Position numbers and translations under genes: made by a program
Shown: piece after piece, positions 16,814 to 26,253 of the stretch
Numbering within the stretch: position 1 is the stretch's first letter
Layout of the letters: each line of letters starts with the position of its first letter
The notes under the pieces: model-generated
Told to the model about the DNA's origin: nothing
Database searches by the model: none
Seen by the model: only the letters and a program-made list of their open reading frames with translations
Assembly: GCA_000436475.1 (NCBI GenBank)
Contig: FR886218.1
Coordinates: 62,001 to 126,000 of the forward strand
Direction: 5' to 3'
DNA: 64,000 nucleotides
Source: Eubacterium sp. CAG:248
Lineage (GTDB): Bacteria; Bacillota; Clostridia; Lachnospirales; Lachnospiraceae

Positions 16814-17863
16814 ATGTATAGAAGAGCTTTAAAAACAGTTGCAGCAGCAGCACTTATAACATCAATCATGGGAACATCTGTATTTGCAGATGATCTTACT
16901 ACATTAAAGAGCCAGCAGCAGGAGGCACAGCAGAAAGTTGATGACCTGACACAGCAGTTAGCATATCTTTTAAGTGAGATAGATAATCTTGAACAGGATA
17001 TGGCTGATCTGGCTGATGAAGTAGATAGAACCAATGTTGAACTTGAGGAAGCAGAAAGAGTACAGAAAAAGCAGTTTGAGGATACTAAGTTAAGGATTCA
17101 GTATATGTATGAAGATCAGTCTGCATCTATGACTGAGGTCTTTCTTACTGCAGCTGATATGAGCGATGTTATCAACAAAGCAAGCTATATGCAGCAGGTA
17201 TATGAGTATGACCGTAACAAGCTTGAAGAGATGGCTGATACAGCACGTTCTATTGCTGATTATAAGTCAACACTTGATAAGAAACAGGCATCACTTGATG
17301 AGAAGCAGAAAGAGCTTACTAATAAACAGGCAACATTATATACAGCACTGGATAAGGCTAAGTCAGATAAGGAAGATGCCGATGCTAAGTATCAGGAGGC
17401 TGCTGATCTTGCAGAAAGAGCAGCCAGACAGAGAAGGGCTGCAGCTGCGGCTGCTAACGCTTCTAAGGTGACAACAGTTTCATCTGTTCCAACAACAGCT
17501 AACAATAATTCAGCAGTTGCTTCAAAGATTGTATCAACTGCATATCAGTATATTGGAGTACCTTATAGAAGTGGTGGATCTTCACCAAGTGGATTTGATT
17601 GTTCAGGATTCACATCATACGTAATGGCACAGTGTGGAATCAGTGGAGTACCTCGTTCATCTGGTTCACAGGCATATGGTGGTGCATCTGTATCTGGAGG
17701 TATTAGTGCAGCACAGCCAGGCGATATCATATGTTATCCAGGTCATGTTGGTATATATATTGGTGGTGGTCAGATGATTCATGCACCTGTTCCTGGAGAT
17801 TATGTAAAAGTTTCATCTGTTAATATTGGAATGAGTATTACAGCTGTAAGAAGATATTGGTAA
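16814..17863 (+). CDS. Secreted coiled-coil NlpC/P60 peptidoglycan hydrolase
   Basis: A predicted secreted D,L-endopeptidase cutting peptidoglycan stem peptides. A signal peptide (about residues 1-25, ending TSVFA) is followed by a coiled-coil region (about 27-200, like PcsB/CwlO N-domains), an Ala/Arg linker and a C-terminal NlpC/P60 domain (about 235-349). Catalytic Cys is in GFDCSGFTSYV and His in YPGHVGIYIGGG. The layout is that of CwlO/PcsB-type hydrolases that are regulated by FtsEX-like partners, though no ftsEX is nearby. It has its own promoter. Length 349 residues. Confidence 0.9.
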   Translation: MYRRALKTVAAAALITSIMGTSVFADDLTTLKSQQQEAQQKVDDLTQQLAYLLSEIDNLEQDMADLADEVDRTNVELEEAERVQKKQFEDTKLRIQYMYEDQSASMTEVFLTAADMSDVINKASYMQQVYEYDRNKLEEMADTARSIADYKSTLDKKQASLDEKQKELTNKQATLYTALDKAKSDKEDADAKYQEAADLAERAARQRRAAAAAANASKVTTVSSVPTTANNNSAVASKIVSTAYQYIGVPYRSGGSSPSGFDCSGFTSYVMAQCGISGVPRSSGSQAYGGASVSGGISAAQPGDIICYPGHVGIYIGGGQMIHAPVPGDYVKVSSVNIGMSITAVRRYW

Positions 17864-17869
17864 AATGTA

Positions 17870-17931
17870 TAGCATATATTGAATAAAATATTACATTGAT
17901 AGTATGTAATTTGTTCAATATATGCTATAAT
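17870..17931 (+). promoter_or_regulatory. Large inverted repeat overlapping the predicted glgA promoter
   Basis: A 14-bp perfect inverted repeat, tagcatatattgaa (17870-17883) and ttcaatatatgcta (17914-17927), encloses a second one, attacat/atgtaat (17890-17896, 17904-17910). The right arm runs into an extended -10, TGCTATAAT (17923-17931). There is no T-run, so an operator or leader structure is as likely as a terminator. Confidence 0.55.
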
Positions 17932-18007
17932 ATTAATCAGATATATATAAGTTACCAGAATAATTTTTGATATATGTTATTTATATAACATATAGAAAGG
18001 GGATTAT

Positions 18008-19444
18008 ATGAAGAATGTTTTGTTTATTGCTTCGGAAGCAGTACCTTTTATTAAAACAGGAGGATTAGCTGATGTAGTTGGTTCACTGCCAAAGTACTTT
18101 AACAAGGATGAGTTTGATGTCCGTGTTATGATTCCAAAGTATACATGTATACCATGGGAGTATAGGGAAAAGATGGTATATAAGACACATTTCTATATTG
18201 ATCTTGCATGGCGTACACAGTATGTAGGTGTTTTTGAAATGGAGTATGACGGAGTTATATTTTATTTTATTGATAATGAATTTTATTTTGGAGGTCCAAA
18301 GCCATATAGCTGGATTCATGAAGATATTGAAAAGTTTGCATTCTTTAGCAAGGCTGCACTTTCAGCTATTCCAGTCATAGGATTTAAGCCAGATATTATA
18401 CATTGTAATGACTGGCAGACAGGACTTATTCCGGTTTATCTCCATGAAAGATTTGCAGGTGGAGATTTCTATCATGGCGTTAAATCTATTATGACAATAC
18501 ATAATCTTAAATTCCAGGGTATATGGGATCTTAAGAAGGTTAAAGATATCACAGGTCTTGCTGACAGTTACTTCACTTCTGACAAGCTTGAGGCATATGA
18601 TGATGCTAACTACCTTAAAGGTGGTATAGTGTATGCCGATAAGGTAACAACCGTTAGTGAGACATATGCAGAAGAAATTAAGACTCCTTTTTATGGTGAG
18701 AATCTTGATGGACTTATGAATGCAAGAGCTAATGCACTTTGTGGAATAGTCAACGGTATTGATTACGAGGTATATAATCCTAAGACAGATAGTGCACTGG
18801 CAGCTAATTATGACCAGATAACTTTCCGTAAGGAAAAGTGGAAGAATAAAGTTGCTTTACAGAAAGAACTTGGTCTTACACAGGATAAAGGTAAATTCAT
18901 GATAGGCATAGTTTCAAGACTTACAGATCAGAAGGGACTTGATCTTATAGCTTATGTCATGGATGAGTTATGTGCTGATGATATACAGCTTGTCGTACTT
19001 GGTACAGGTGATGAAAAGTATGAGAATATGTTCAGACATTATGATTGGAAATATAATGACAGAGTATCAGCTAATATATACTACTCAGAGGAAATGTCAC
19101 ATAAGATATATGCAGCATGTGATGCATTTCTTATGCCATCACTGTTTGAACCATGCGGACTTAGCCAGCTTATGTCATTAAGATATGGAACAGTTCCTAT
19201 CGTTAGGGAAACAGGTGGACTTAAGGATACAGTAGAACCTTATAATGAATACGAAAGTACAGGTACAGGTTTCTCGTTTGCTAATTATAATGCACATGAG
19301 ATGCTTAGTATAGTTAATTATGCTAAAAGTGTATACTATAATCATAAGAGAGAGTGGAATAAGATTGTTGACAGAGGCATGAATAAAGATTTCTCATGGA
19401 AGAGTTCTGCAAAGAAGTATGAGGAACTTTATAATTCTTTATAA
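18008..19444 (+). CDS. glgA: Glycogen synthase (ADP-glucose type)
   Basis: Transfers glucose from ADP-glucose to growing alpha-1,4-glucan. The N-terminal KTGGLADVVGSLPK motif near residue 18 holds the conserved Lys; the GT5 domain runs over about 1-240 and a GT4-like second domain has GIVSRLTDQKGLDLI and MPSLFEPCGLSQLMSLRYGTVPIVRETGGLKDTV. Length 478 residues is full. It appears monocistronic, without other glg genes in view, and is followed by tRNA-Leu. An agaaagggg site precedes the ATG. Confidence 0.95.
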   Translation: MKNVLFIASEAVPFIKTGGLADVVGSLPKYFNKDEFDVRVMIPKYTCIPWEYREKMVYKTHFYIDLAWRTQYVGVFEMEYDGVIFYFIDNEFYFGGPKPYSWIHEDIEKFAFFSKAALSAIPVIGFKPDIIHCNDWQTGLIPVYLHERFAGGDFYHGVKSIMTIHNLKFQGIWDLKKVKDITGLADSYFTSDKLEAYDDANYLKGGIVYADKVTTVSETYAEEIKTPFYGENLDGLMNARANALCGIVNGIDYEVYNPKTDSALAANYDQITFRKEKWKNKVALQKELGLTQDKGKFMIGIVSRLTDQKGLDLIAYVMDELCADDIQLVVLGTGDEKYENMFRHYDWKYNDRVSANIYYSEEMSHKIYAACDAFLMPSLFEPCGLSQLMSLRYGTVPIVRETGGLKDTVEPYNEYESTGTGFSFANYNAHEMLSIVNYAKSVYYNHKREWNKIVDRGMNKDFSWKSSAKKYEELYNSL

Positions 19445-19470
19445 TATGATGAAACATAAGAACTAACCAC

Positions 19471-19507
19471 TTGACTTAAAGTGATATAATATGCTATTAT
19501 ATCACTT
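19471..19507 (+). promoter_or_regulatory. Predicted tRNA-Leu promoter inside a 13-bp inverted repeat
   Basis: TTGACT (19471-19476), 18 bases and an extended -10, TGCTATTAT (19492-19500), end 12 bases before the tRNA. The -10 lies within a perfect inverted repeat (19479-19491 with 19495-19507, 3-base loop), which may also end glgA transcription. Confidence 0.6.
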
Positions 19508-19511
19508 GTCT

Positions 19512-19594
19512 GCGGATGTGGCGGAATGGCAGACGCAGCAGACTCAAAATCTGCCGATGGTGACATTGTGCGGGTTCAAGTCCCGCCATCCGCA
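19512..19594 (+). tRNA. tRNA-Leu (anticodon CAA)
   Basis: An 83-base class II tRNA. The acceptor arms gcggatg/catccgc pair fully, the anticodon stem-loop is gcaga-ctcaaaa-tctgc with anticodon CAA, a long variable arm follows, and the T-arm is gcggg-ttcaagt-cccgc. The discriminator is A and CCA is not encoded. It reads UUG codons. Confidence 0.95.
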
Positions 19595-19606
19595 TTATAA
19601 CTTTTT

Positions 19607-19643
19607 CCAGTATCTTTATATATAAAGGTACTGGATTTTTTTT
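19607..19643 (+). terminator. Intrinsic terminator after tRNA-Leu
   Basis: A hairpin with arms ccagtatcttta and taaaggtactgg, followed by attttttttata. It begins 13 bases after the tRNA. Confidence 0.88.
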
Positions 19644-19776
19644 ATATTAATAATTGTTAATTTATTAACCTTATTGTTTCTAAATAAAAACTTAATAATA
19701 CTTTAATTTTTATAAAAAAAAGACTATAATTCATTAGCAAAATAAATTATAGAAATAAATTTAGGAGGAATTGGTT

Positions 19777-21117
19777 ATGTTACCATTATGGCTGTGCATT
19801 CCTTTTGCGGGATTGCTATTATGTATCGCAATTATGCCTCTTGTCAAAGCTGAATGGTGGGAAAGCCATCAGTTACATGCAGTTATATTATGGTCGATAC
19901 TTTTTATTATACCTTTTGCTATAACACAGGGTGTTGGAACGGCAGCTGAAACTGTACTTGAATGTATAATAAACGATTATTTAGGCTTTATTGTTTTATT
20001 ATTTGGATTATTCTGTGTTGCAGGAAATATTTCTTTAGATGGTGATCTTGTAGGTTCGCCAAGAGTTAATACAATTATTTTGTTAATAGGAACATTTCTT
20101 TCGAGTCTTATAGGTACAACAGGGGCAAGTATGCTTCTTGTACGTCCTATTATAAAGATGAATTCATGGAGACACAGAAGAAGTCATATTATGATATTCT
20201 TCATATTCCTTATATCTAATATGGGTGGTTGTCTGACACCTATAGGAGATCCACCACTTCTTATGGGCTTTATGAGAGGAGTTCCATTTACATGGAGTAT
20301 CCATCTGCTGCCAGTGTTATGTTTTAACCTGCTTGTGCTTCTTCCTGTTTTTTATATGATAGACAGAAAAAACTACAGACTTGATATCGCTGAAGGCAGT
20401 GTACCTGACATAAGCAAGGAGTCAACTGAACTTAAGTTCCACGGTGGACACAATGTTATATTTATTATTACTATTGTAATAGCAGTAGTGTTAAGCGGTA
20501 CACTTTCTAATGTTCCAGCATTCATAGGAGCTGATGGTGTGCTTAAGGGACTACATATAGGAGAAGTTACTTTCTCATTTGTTACTATGATAGAGATTGC
20601 TATTATTCTTTTATCAGCATTCTTGTCATTTAAAACAACTAAAAAAGAAATACGTACAAAGAACCACTTTAACTGGGGGGCTATTAAAGAGGTTGCTATA
20701 CTGTTTATAGGTATATTTATAACTATGCAGCCAGCACTTATTATTCTTAAAGCAGTTGGACCTACACTTGGTATATCAAAGGCATGGCAGATGTTCTGGA
20801 CAACAGGAGCACTTTCAAGCTTTCTTGATAATACACCTACATATCTTGTATTCTTTACAACGGCTGGTACACTTGGATTTACAAGTGGCATTACAACAAG
20901 TGTTGGTGTGATTACTGCAAAGGTTCTTATGTCTATTTCATGTGGCGCTGTATTTATGGGTGCAGGAACATATATTGGTAATGCGCCTAACTTTATGGTC
21001 AAGTCAATCGCAGATGAAAATGGTGTCCGTATGCCGGGCTTCTTTGGTTATATGATATGGTCAATAGGTATCCTTGTTCCAGTATTTATTCTGGATACAC
21101 TTATATTCTTTTTATAG
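19777..21117 (+). CDS. Putative sodium:proton antiporter / ion transporter (NhaD/ArsB-like)
   Basis: A 446-residue polytopic membrane protein of the ion transporter superfamily with about eleven hydrophobic helices. It resembles NhaD/CitMHS-type carriers: two inverted halves each have a Thr/Ser-Gly-containing loop, seen as IGTTGASMLLVRPIIKMN and SNMGGCLTPIGDPPLLMGF in the first half and SSFLDNTPTYLVF and FMGAGTYIGNAPNFMVKS in the second. The substrate (Na+/H+, or a carboxylate) cannot be told from sequence. The ATG at 19777 has aggagg 8 bases upstream. It is followed 9 bases later by a kinase-like gene. Confidence 0.8.
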   Translation: MLPLWLCIPFAGLLLCIAIMPLVKAEWWESHQLHAVILWSILFIIPFAITQGVGTAAETVLECIINDYLGFIVLLFGLFCVAGNISLDGDLVGSPRVNTIILLIGTFLSSLIGTTGASMLLVRPIIKMNSWRHRRSHIMIFFIFLISNMGGCLTPIGDPPLLMGFMRGVPFTWSIHLLPVLCFNLLVLLPVFYMIDRKNYRLDIAEGSVPDISKESTELKFHGGHNVIFIITIVIAVVLSGTLSNVPAFIGADGVLKGLHIGEVTFSFVTMIEIAIILLSAFLSFKTTKKEIRTKNHFNWGAIKEVAILFIGIFITMQPALIILKAVGPTLGISKAWQMFWTTGALSSFLDNTPTYLVFFTTAGTLGFTSGITTSVGVITAKVLMSISCGAVFMGAGTYIGNAPNFMVKSIADENGVRMPGFFGYMIWSIGILVPVFILDTLIFFL

Positions 21118-21126
21118 GAGGTTGGC

Positions 21127-22158
21127 ATGATGAGTGAAAATACTACTAACAATATAAAAAATAACGACACGTCAGTGAGTGTCAATGAGTTGAAAAAAAC
21201 TGCCTTAAACCTTGCTAATAAGATATATGATCTTGATGAAAGAGTATACGAGTCAGTTGGTTCCGAACTTGGACGTGTATTTATAGGTGATAAGACTAAA
21301 TGTATAGATAAACTTAGTGCTCTTATATACAGCAATCCTCATGGATACACACTTAGAAGTGAAGTTGCACTTGTTGGCAATATGGCACGAACTATTCAGG
21401 ATAAAAAAGAAAAGTCTAAGTTTATGACTGAATACAATGATATATTAAAAGAAATAGCAGAGATTCCACATATATTTAATTCAGTAGATATTCTTGATAC
21501 TGCAATAAGTGAACTGAATGTATCAAATCTTCACAGGCATAACGATGATAAGCGTATGATAATATGCATAAGCCGTACAGAGGGAAGTGCTGGTACAGAT
21601 ATAGGTTTTGCACTTGCTGACAAGCTTCATCTTAATTATTATGATGCTGAGATTTTCAAGGATATTGTATTAAGAAAGGATGCTGAAAAGGATGCAAGAT
21701 TCAAAAGCAGGAAGATAGATTTAAGCCATGATATGATACAGCCTGAAAAGGCAAGAAGGTTCAGCCGTAACCATGGACTTCCAGCCAATGATGCTGCATT
21801 CTTTAATGAATCAGAGATTCTTCGTGAACTTGCTGAAAAAGAAGATTTTATAGTCATAGGACGTTGCGCTGATGTTATTTTGAAGAATAACAATATACCA
21901 CATATAAGTGTTTTTATAACAGCACCGGTAGAACAGAGAGCAAAACGTATTATGGAACTTGAAAAAATACCATATTCCAAAGCTTTAAAAAGACTTGTAA
22001 AGTTCGATAAGAAAAGAGAAAAATATTATAAATTCTATACTAATAACGTATGGGGACAGGCATATAATTATGATTTATGTATCAACAGTGCAAGCTATGG
22101 TATTGATGAAGCTGTTAATCTTATATTACGTGTAATCAATAGAGATAAACAGGAGTAA
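21127..22158 (+). CDS. Cytidylate kinase-like family protein
   Basis: A 343-residue protein whose C-terminal half (about residues 145-340) matches the cytidylate kinase-like family: MIICISRTEGSAGTDIGFALADKL resembles its P-loop, followed by NYYDAEIFKDI and FIVIGRCADVILK. The N-terminal 140 residues are helical and not recognised by me. Its ribosome-binding site (aggagg, 21116-21121) overlaps the antiporter stop, so the two genes are likely co-translated. A true CMP kinase role is doubtful because these paralogs are often uncharacterised. Start may be 21127 or 21130. Confidence 0.75.
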   Translation: MMSENTTNNIKNNDTSVSVNELKKTALNLANKIYDLDERVYESVGSELGRVFIGDKTKCIDKLSALIYSNPHGYTLRSEVALVGNMARTIQDKKEKSKFMTEYNDILKEIAEIPHIFNSVDILDTAISELNVSNLHRHNDDKRMIICISRTEGSAGTDIGFALADKLHLNYYDAEIFKDIVLRKDAEKDARFKSRKIDLSHDMIQPEKARRFSRNHGLPANDAAFFNESEILRELAEKEDFIVIGRCADVILKNNNIPHISVFITAPVEQRAKRIMELEKIPYSKALKRLVKFDKKREKYYKFYTNNVWGQAYNYDLCINSASYGIDEAVNLILRVINRDKQE

Positions 22159-22206
22159 TACAACATGCTGAATTAAAATCGGCACGTAAAACCAGCACTA
22201 AACCAG

Positions 22207-22241
22207 CACGCAGACTTTTTATGGAAAGTCTGCGTGTTTTC
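22207..22241 (+). terminator. Intrinsic terminator after the kinase-like gene
   Basis: A 12-bp perfect stem, cacgcagacttt and aaagtctgcgtg, with a 6-base loop and a short T-run. Confidence 0.85.
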
Positions 22242-22250
22242 TGTTATAAT
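22222..22250 (+). promoter_or_regulatory. Predicted extended -10 promoter overlapping a terminator
   Basis: TGGAAA (22222-22227), 17 bases, and TGTTATAAT (22242-22250). The -35 lies in the loop of the preceding terminator. It would drive the small zinc-finger gene and perhaps polA. Confidence 0.5.
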
Positions 22251-22337
22251 AAAATGAATAAAGGTCTAAACTGGCTTATATGTTACTAACATCAATATAT
22301 AAGTAGATATTGTAAAGCAGCAGGAATGGTGAAATGT

Positions 22338-22706
22338 ATGAATGCATGTAAGAATTACCAAAAGATGATAAAAGATTATGATGAAGGAAGATTGTCATTA
22401 AAACAGGAAGAAAAATTCATAAATCATATTATTCATTGTAATGATTGTAAAGAAGAATTGGAGATATATTATATAGTATCATATGGACTTGATGAGAATT
22501 ATGATGAGAATAAAATACCAGATGATATAAAGAACTGTATTGATTCATATGATTTTAAAACTTTGGTAGAGCTTAAGCTTAAGAAAAGCATAGAACAATG
22601 CAAAATGACCCGCCAGTGGAATCACGATATGAAAATGATGCATGCATTTATCAACATCATAATGGTTTTAATGTTTATTGTATGTATAATTATCAGATTT
22701 TATTAA
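22338..22706 (+). CDS. Small putative zinc-finger (zf-HC2-like) membrane protein
   Basis: A 122-residue protein with an N-terminal zinc-finger-like pattern, HIIHCNDCKEELEIYY (His-x3-Cys-x2-Cys), as in anti-sigma factors of the zf-HC2 type. It has one C-terminal transmembrane helix (FINIIMVLMFIVCIIIRFY). It therefore probably sits with its finger in the cytosol. No sigma factor gene is adjacent, so an anti-sigma role is unproven. Start 22338 is preferred to 22326 because ggtga lies 6 bases before it. It lies directly upstream of polA. Confidence 0.65.
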   Translation: MNACKNYQKMIKDYDEGRLSLKQEEKFINHIIHCNDCKEELEIYYIVSYGLDENYDENKIPDDIKNCIDSYDFKTLVELKLKKSIEQCKMTRQWNHDMKMMHAFINIIMVLMFIVCIIIRFY

Positions 22707-22789
22707 ATGCATACAATATATATAATTTATTTATTGAATGAGCAGTGTGAATATCACAAATAGCACAAGTATCAGAATGGAGGATTGAT

Positions 22790-25447
22790 ATGAGTAAGCT
22801 TTTACTTATAGATGGACATAGTATATTAAACAGGGCATTTTACGGAATACCTGATCTTACAAACAATGAAGGCATACATACAAACGCTATGTATGGCTTT
22901 TTAAATATAATGTTCAGATTTATAGATGAAGAAAAACCAGATTATGTCACAGTTGCCTTTGATTTAAGTGCACCTACTTTCAGGCATAACACATATGCGG
23001 AATATAAGGGAACAAGAAAGCCTATGCTTCCGGAATTAAAACAGCAGGTTCCACTTATGAAAGAACTGCTTAAGGCAATGAATATTAAAATTGTTGAGAA
23101 AGAAGGCTTTGAAGCAGATGATCTTCTTGGAACCATAGCAAAAAATTCACAAAAAGACGGCATTGATGTTTCAATCGTATCAGGAGACAGGGATCTTTTG
23201 CAGCTTGCTGATGATAAGATAAAGATACGTATTCCAAAGACAAAGAAAGGTTCAACAGAGGTTGAAGATTATTATCCTGAGGATGTTAAAAAGCTTTATG
23301 GAGTTACACCACTAGAATTCATAGAGATGAAAGCACTTATGGGAGATTCATCAGATAATATACCGGGAGCACCAGGCATAGGACCAAAGACTGCATCTGC
23401 TCTTATCGTGCAGTATCATGATATAAACAATATATTTGAACATATGGATGAGCTTAAGCCTCCCAAAGCTAAAAAATCAATATCAGAGAATGTTGATCAG
23501 ATTAAGCTTAGCAGGTTCTTATCAGAAATAAAAACAGATGTGAATATTGACTATAATGTGATGGATGCATCTATTGATAATATGTTTAATGATGAGTCAT
23601 ATAAGCTTTTTAAAAGATATGATTTTAAAAATATGCTTAAAAGATGTGATGGCAATATACAATCAGAACCTGACTGCTACGAACATTTTACAAGTGTTAC
23701 AGACTTATCACAGGTTGAAGATATATTTAATAAGGCAAAAAAATGTGTTGCTGAATGCAGAAAAGTCGGTGTAAGTATAATGGCTGAGCAGGAATTATAT
23801 GCTGTATCGCTTACATTTGGAGAAAAAGATATATATTATATTCCTGTATATGGTTTTGTGCTTACTGATTATCTTATAGAAAAGCTTGCAGATCTGATAA
23901 ATGTTTCAGACAACAGATATATAGTTATTGATAATCTTAAGGATTATCTTCATATATTTGATAAATATGATATTGATGAACATTCATTTATGGATATATC
24001 AGTAGCGGCATATCTGATACATCCTAATAATGACAGATACGATTATGAAGCTCTTTCAAAGGAATATATGTCTATGCTTGTTATGTCAAGGCAGGAGCTG
24101 CTTGGAAAGCAGACTATTAAGGAAGCGTATGACAAGGATGATGAAAATCTTTTAAAACTGGCATGTCTTACATCATATGTTAACTACAAATGCAGTGATG
24201 TAATAACAGATATTCTTAAGAAGGAAGATATGTATGAGCTTTACGAAACAATAGAAATGCCTCTTGTATTTGTCCTTTATGATATGCAGAAGTTTGGAAT
24301 CAAAGTTGATAAGCAGGCATTATCTGATTATTCAAAAGTACTTGTTGAAAAAATAAATGTGCTTGAAAAAGAGATATATGAAGCAGCAGGTGAGGAGTTT
24401 AATATCAATTCACCTAAGCAGCTTGGTGTCATACTTTTTGAAAAGCTTGGGATGCCTAATGCAAAAAAGACTAAAAGTGGATATTCTACAGCAGCAGATA
24501 TACTTGACAAGCTTGCACCTGATTATCCTATTGTTAAAAAGATACTTGAATATCGTCAGCTTACCAAGCTGAATTCAACCTATGCAGTAGGTCTGGTTTC
24601 TTATATAAGCGGCGATGGAAGAATACATGGAACGTTTAACCAGACTATAACAGCTACAGGAAGAATAAGCAGTACAGAACCTAATCTTCAGAATATTCCT
24701 ATAAGAATGGAGATGGGAAAAGCTATAAGAAAGGTATTTATACCTACGGATGGCTATGTGTTTATTGATGCGGATTATTCCCAGATAGAGTTAAGGATTC
24801 TTGCGCATATGTCTGGTGATGAAAAGCTTATAGAAGCTTATAATTCATCTGCTGATATTCATAGGGCAACAGCAGCAGAAGTGTTCAATACACCTATAGA
24901 TGAAGTTACACCTTTACAGAGAAGCAATGCAAAGGCTGTTAATTTTGGTATAATATATGGTATGAGTTCTTTTGGGCTCAGCCAGGATTTAAGTATTACT
25001 CCAAAGGAAGCCAAGGCATATATAGAAAAGTATTTTGCATCATATCCGGATATAAAAGCATTTATAGATGGTCTTGTTGCATCGGCAAAGGAAAAAGGTT
25101 ATTCAGTAACTATGTTTAATAGAAGAAGGGAAATACCAGAATTATCATCAAGCAACTTTATGCAGCGGTCATTTGGTGAGAGGGTCGCTATGAATGCACC
25201 TATACAGGGTACAGCAGCAGATATTATAAAGCTTGCTATGATAAGAGTAAGCAGGGCACTTAAAGAGCAGAATCTTAAGTCAAGGCTTATACTTCAGGTT
25301 CATGATGAACTTCTTGTTGAAACAGCAGTTGATGAAATAGATATAGTTAAGGACATTCTTACAAAGGGGATGAAAGAGGCTGCAAGTCTTAGAGTGCCTC
25401 TTGAGATAGATATAAAACAGGGAAATAACTGGCTTGAGGCACATTAA
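22790..25447 (+). CDS. polA: DNA polymerase I
   Basis: An 885-residue family A polymerase for repair and Okazaki-fragment processing. The N-terminal 5'-3' exonuclease domain (about 1-290) keeps acidic metal ligands in DGHSILNRAFYG, EADDLLGT and SGDRDLLQLAD. The middle region (about 300-480) is a degenerate 3'-5' exonuclease fold without the full DEDD set I would expect. The polymerase domain includes ATGRISSTEPNLQNIPIR, DADYSQIELRILAHMSGD and VHDELLVE. A strong ggagg site precedes the ATG. Followed by coaE. Confidence 0.96.
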   Translation: MSKLLLIDGHSILNRAFYGIPDLTNNEGIHTNAMYGFLNIMFRFIDEEKPDYVTVAFDLSAPTFRHNTYAEYKGTRKPMLPELKQQVPLMKELLKAMNIKIVEKEGFEADDLLGTIAKNSQKDGIDVSIVSGDRDLLQLADDKIKIRIPKTKKGSTEVEDYYPEDVKKLYGVTPLEFIEMKALMGDSSDNIPGAPGIGPKTASALIVQYHDINNIFEHMDELKPPKAKKSISENVDQIKLSRFLSEIKTDVNIDYNVMDASIDNMFNDESYKLFKRYDFKNMLKRCDGNIQSEPDCYEHFTSVTDLSQVEDIFNKAKKCVAECRKVGVSIMAEQELYAVSLTFGEKDIYYIPVYGFVLTDYLIEKLADLINVSDNRYIVIDNLKDYLHIFDKYDIDEHSFMDISVAAYLIHPNNDRYDYEALSKEYMSMLVMSRQELLGKQTIKEAYDKDDENLLKLACLTSYVNYKCSDVITDILKKEDMYELYETIEMPLVFVLYDMQKFGIKVDKQALSDYSKVLVEKINVLEKEIYEAAGEEFNINSPKQLGVILFEKLGMPNAKKTKSGYSTAADILDKLAPDYPIVKKILEYRQLTKLNSTYAVGLVSYISGDGRIHGTFNQTITATGRISSTEPNLQNIPIRMEMGKAIRKVFIPTDGYVFIDADYSQIELRILAHMSGDEKLIEAYNSSADIHRATAAEVFNTPIDEVTPLQRSNAKAVNFGIIYGMSSFGLSQDLSITPKEAKAYIEKYFASYPDIKAFIDGLVASAKEKGYSVTMFNRRREIPELSSSNFMQRSFGERVAMNAPIQGTAADIIKLAMIRVSRALKEQNLKSRLILQVHDELLVETAVDEIDIVKDILTKGMKEAASLRVPLEIDIKQGNNWLEAH

Positions 25448-25522
25448 GTGATAAGTCATGGTTGGATATTAAGATGTAATCACGATTTTAAGATTAAAAG
25501 ATGATAGTAAGGAAGAAATATA

Positions 25523-26113
25523 ATGAAAGTTATAGGAATAACTGGCGGAATAGGTGCTGGAAAATCAGAAGTGCTTAAGTTTCTGGCAGATAATTACAAA
25601 TGTGAAATTATAATGGCAGATGATGTTGCTAAAGGACTGTATTATAAAGGTAGTAAGGCGTATCATATGATAACTATGCTTTTTGGTGATGATATTCTTT
25701 CTTCGGATGCCAGCATTGATAAGAAAAAGCTTGCAGATATTATATTTGCTAATCCTAATAAAAGAGCTGCTCTTGACAGTATAGTGCATCCTCTTGTCAA
25801 GCAGGAAATAATAACAAAGATTACTAATAACCGCATAGAAGGGAAGCTTGATTATACATTTGTCGAGGCTGCACTGCTTCTTGATGATCATTATGATATA
25901 TTCTGCGATGAAGTATGGTATATAGATGCAGGAGAGGATATAAGAAGAAAGAGACTTAAAGATAACAGAGGATATTCCGACGAAAAGATAAATAACATAT
26001 TTGCAAGCCAGAAAAAAAAGGACGATATCATTGATAAATGTGATTATTGTATCGATAACAGCGGCGATATTAAAGACACATTCTGTAGGATAAATGATAT
26101 ACTGAACAAATAA
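25523..26113 (+). CDS. coaE: Dephospho-CoA kinase
   Basis: Catalyses the last step of coenzyme A synthesis. The P-loop GITGGIGAGKSEVLKFL opens the protein, followed by the CoA-binding helices (ADDVAKGLYYKG) and the lid region near RRKRLKDNRGYSDE. The 196-residue length is normal. It lies 75 bases after polA, a neighbour pair common in Firmicutes. Confidence 0.95.
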   Translation: MKVIGITGGIGAGKSEVLKFLADNYKCEIIMADDVAKGLYYKGSKAYHMITMLFGDDILSSDASIDKKKLADIIFANPNKRAALDSIVHPLVKQEIITKITNNRIEGKLDYTFVEAALLLDDHYDIFCDEVWYIDAGEDIRRKRLKDNRGYSDEKINNIFASQKKKDDIIDKCDYCIDNSGDIKDTFCRINDILNK

Positions 26114-26253
26114 TCAGCTGAGTTGTTATAATATTATTAATGTGATATATTAAAGTGCAGGATTTAAAAGTAATATTTGGCAGCATCAACTATAATATGT
26201 AAACTGTGTTGATGACAAACCTGATAAACGTATAAATGATAAGAGGAACAGAT

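Noticed and set aside
19644..19776. Hidden small RNA in the AT-rich gap before the antiporter
   Set aside because: Apart from a -10-like tataat at 19725-19730 there is no stable structure or terminator in the stretch.
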